Assembly (NCBI GenBank): GCA_017960005.1
Contig: JAGCZM010000152.1
Coordinates: forward strand, 1 to 5,781
Direction of reading: 5' to 3'
From: Eggerthellaceae bacterium
GTDB taxonomy: Bacteria > Actinomycetota > Coriobacteriia > Coriobacteriales > Eggerthellaceae
Length of the DNA stretch: 5,781 nucleotides
Part shown: positions 5,320 through 5,781 of the stretch, piece by piece
Layout: each line of letters opens with the position of its first letter
Position numbering within the stretch: position 1 is the stretch's first letter
Program-made: the position numbers and the translations under genes
The notes under the pieces: model-generated
Databases searched by the model: none
What the model saw: only the letters and a program-made list of their open reading frames with translations
Told to the model about the DNA's origin: nothing

Positions 5320-5781
5320 TTATTCGGCAAACATCGGCGTGGAGAGATAACGCTCACCGGTATCGGGCAAAAGCGCGACGATGACCTTGCCGGCGTTTTC
5401 GGGACGCTTTGCCAAAACCGAGGCGGCAAACACGGCGGCACCGGAGGAGATGCCGACGAGCAGGCCTTCCTTGCGGGCCAAAGCTCTGCCGGTTGCAAAC
5501 GCGTCTTCGTTTTCCACGGCGATGATCTCGTCATAGACAGAAGTGTTCAGAGTATCCGGAACAAAACCGGCACCGATACCCTGGATCTTATGAGGTCCGG
5601 GAGTACCCTTGGACAAGACCGGGGATCCGGCAGGCTCGACGGCCACACCCTTGACGTTGGGGTTTTGAGCTTTCAAACACTCACCGACACCGGTAACGGT
5701 ACCGCCGGTACCGACACCCGCGACAAAGATGTCGACTTTACCTTCGGTGTCCGCCCAAATCTCGGGACCGGTGGTCGCGCG
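5320..5781 (-). CDS. cysK: Cysteine synthase A, O-acetylserine sulfhydrylase (C-terminal half; 5' end outside window)
   Basis: The frame is open from the right edge to the TAA at 5320, giving 153 residues, about half of a normal CysK (about 305-310). The enzyme makes cysteine from O-acetylserine and sulfide using PLP (fold type II). Visible family marks, numbered within the fragment: TTGPEIW (3-9), the glycine-rich phosphate loop [10 protein letters not shown] (22-31), EPAGSPVLS (49-57), GIGAGFVP (68-75), GISSGAA (110-116) with the Ser that contacts the pyridine nitrogen, and the closing [12 protein letters not shown] (137-148). The PLP Lys lies in the missing half. The closest alternatives, CysM and cystathionine beta-synthase, fit less well at [10 protein letters not shown]. 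It converges on the Rrf2 gene, echoing the Bacillus pair in which CysK partners the Rrf2 protein CymR. Confidence 0.95.
   Translation of the reverse strand, partial: RATTGPEIWADTEGKVDIFVAGVGTGGTVTGVGECLKAQNPNVKGVAVEPAGSPVLSKGTPGPHKIQGIGAGFVPDTLNTSVYDEIIAVENEDAFATGRALARKEGLLVGISSGAAVFAASVLAKRPENAGKVIVALLPDTGERYLSTPMFAE

Noticed and set aside
5671..5676. TTG at 5676 as the start of the cysK-like gene
   Set aside because: The frame continues with conserved CysK sequence (phosphate loop and TTGPEIW) to the window edge, so the gene is simply cut by the window.

Overview
The window holds five protein genes, two of them cut by its edges, plus a clear lysine riboswitch. GC content is moderate (about half). 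Shine-Dalgarno sequences precede four-gene starts where the start is visible, except one gene that looks leaderless. The lysine riboswitch, the Rrf2/cysK/OAH-sulfhydrylase set and the NhaC-type carrier fit a Gram-positive anaerobe, either Firmicutes or the Coriobacteriia branch of Actinobacteria. The leaderless promoter leans slightly to the latter. This assignment is inference with low confidence.

Layout, left to right. (1) 1-1277, minus strand: an NhaC-family membrane carrier whose C-terminus lies beyond the left edge. (2) 1278-1693: its long regulatory leader, with a sigma-70-like -10, a complete lysine (L-box) riboswitch aptamer, a rho-independent terminator, a mutually exclusive antiterminator pairing, a second hairpin and a good RBS. 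This makes the carrier a probable lysine-repressed transporter. (3) 1694-3022, minus: a single-pass membrane protein with an extracytoplasmic NlpC/P60-like domain in which the catalytic Cys position is Ala, so it is probably a pseudoenzyme. Its TATAAT box sits so close to the ATG that the mRNA should be leaderless. (4) 3083-3126: terminator of the next gene. (5) 3153-4451, minus: O-acetylhomoserine sulfhydrylase (MetY-type, PLP enzyme). (6) 4452-4813: divergent intergenic region with promoters for both flanking genes, a pair of inverted 25-nt motifs that probably bind the Rrf2 regulator, and a roughly 190-nt metY leader with a possible upstream peptide and alternative stems. (7) 4814-5251, plus: Rrf2-family regulator with three Cys in an IscR-like arrangement. 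(8) 5271-5297: bidirectional terminator. (9) 5320-5781, minus: C-terminal half of cysteine synthase (CysK), its N-terminus beyond the right edge.

The right half reads as a sulfur amino acid module: CysK makes cysteine from O-acetylserine and sulfide, MetY makes homocysteine from O-acetylhomoserine and sulfide, and the Rrf2 regulator lies between them. The left half is a separate lysine-responsive transport unit. The membrane pseudo-peptidase between them has its own promoter and no evident link to either.
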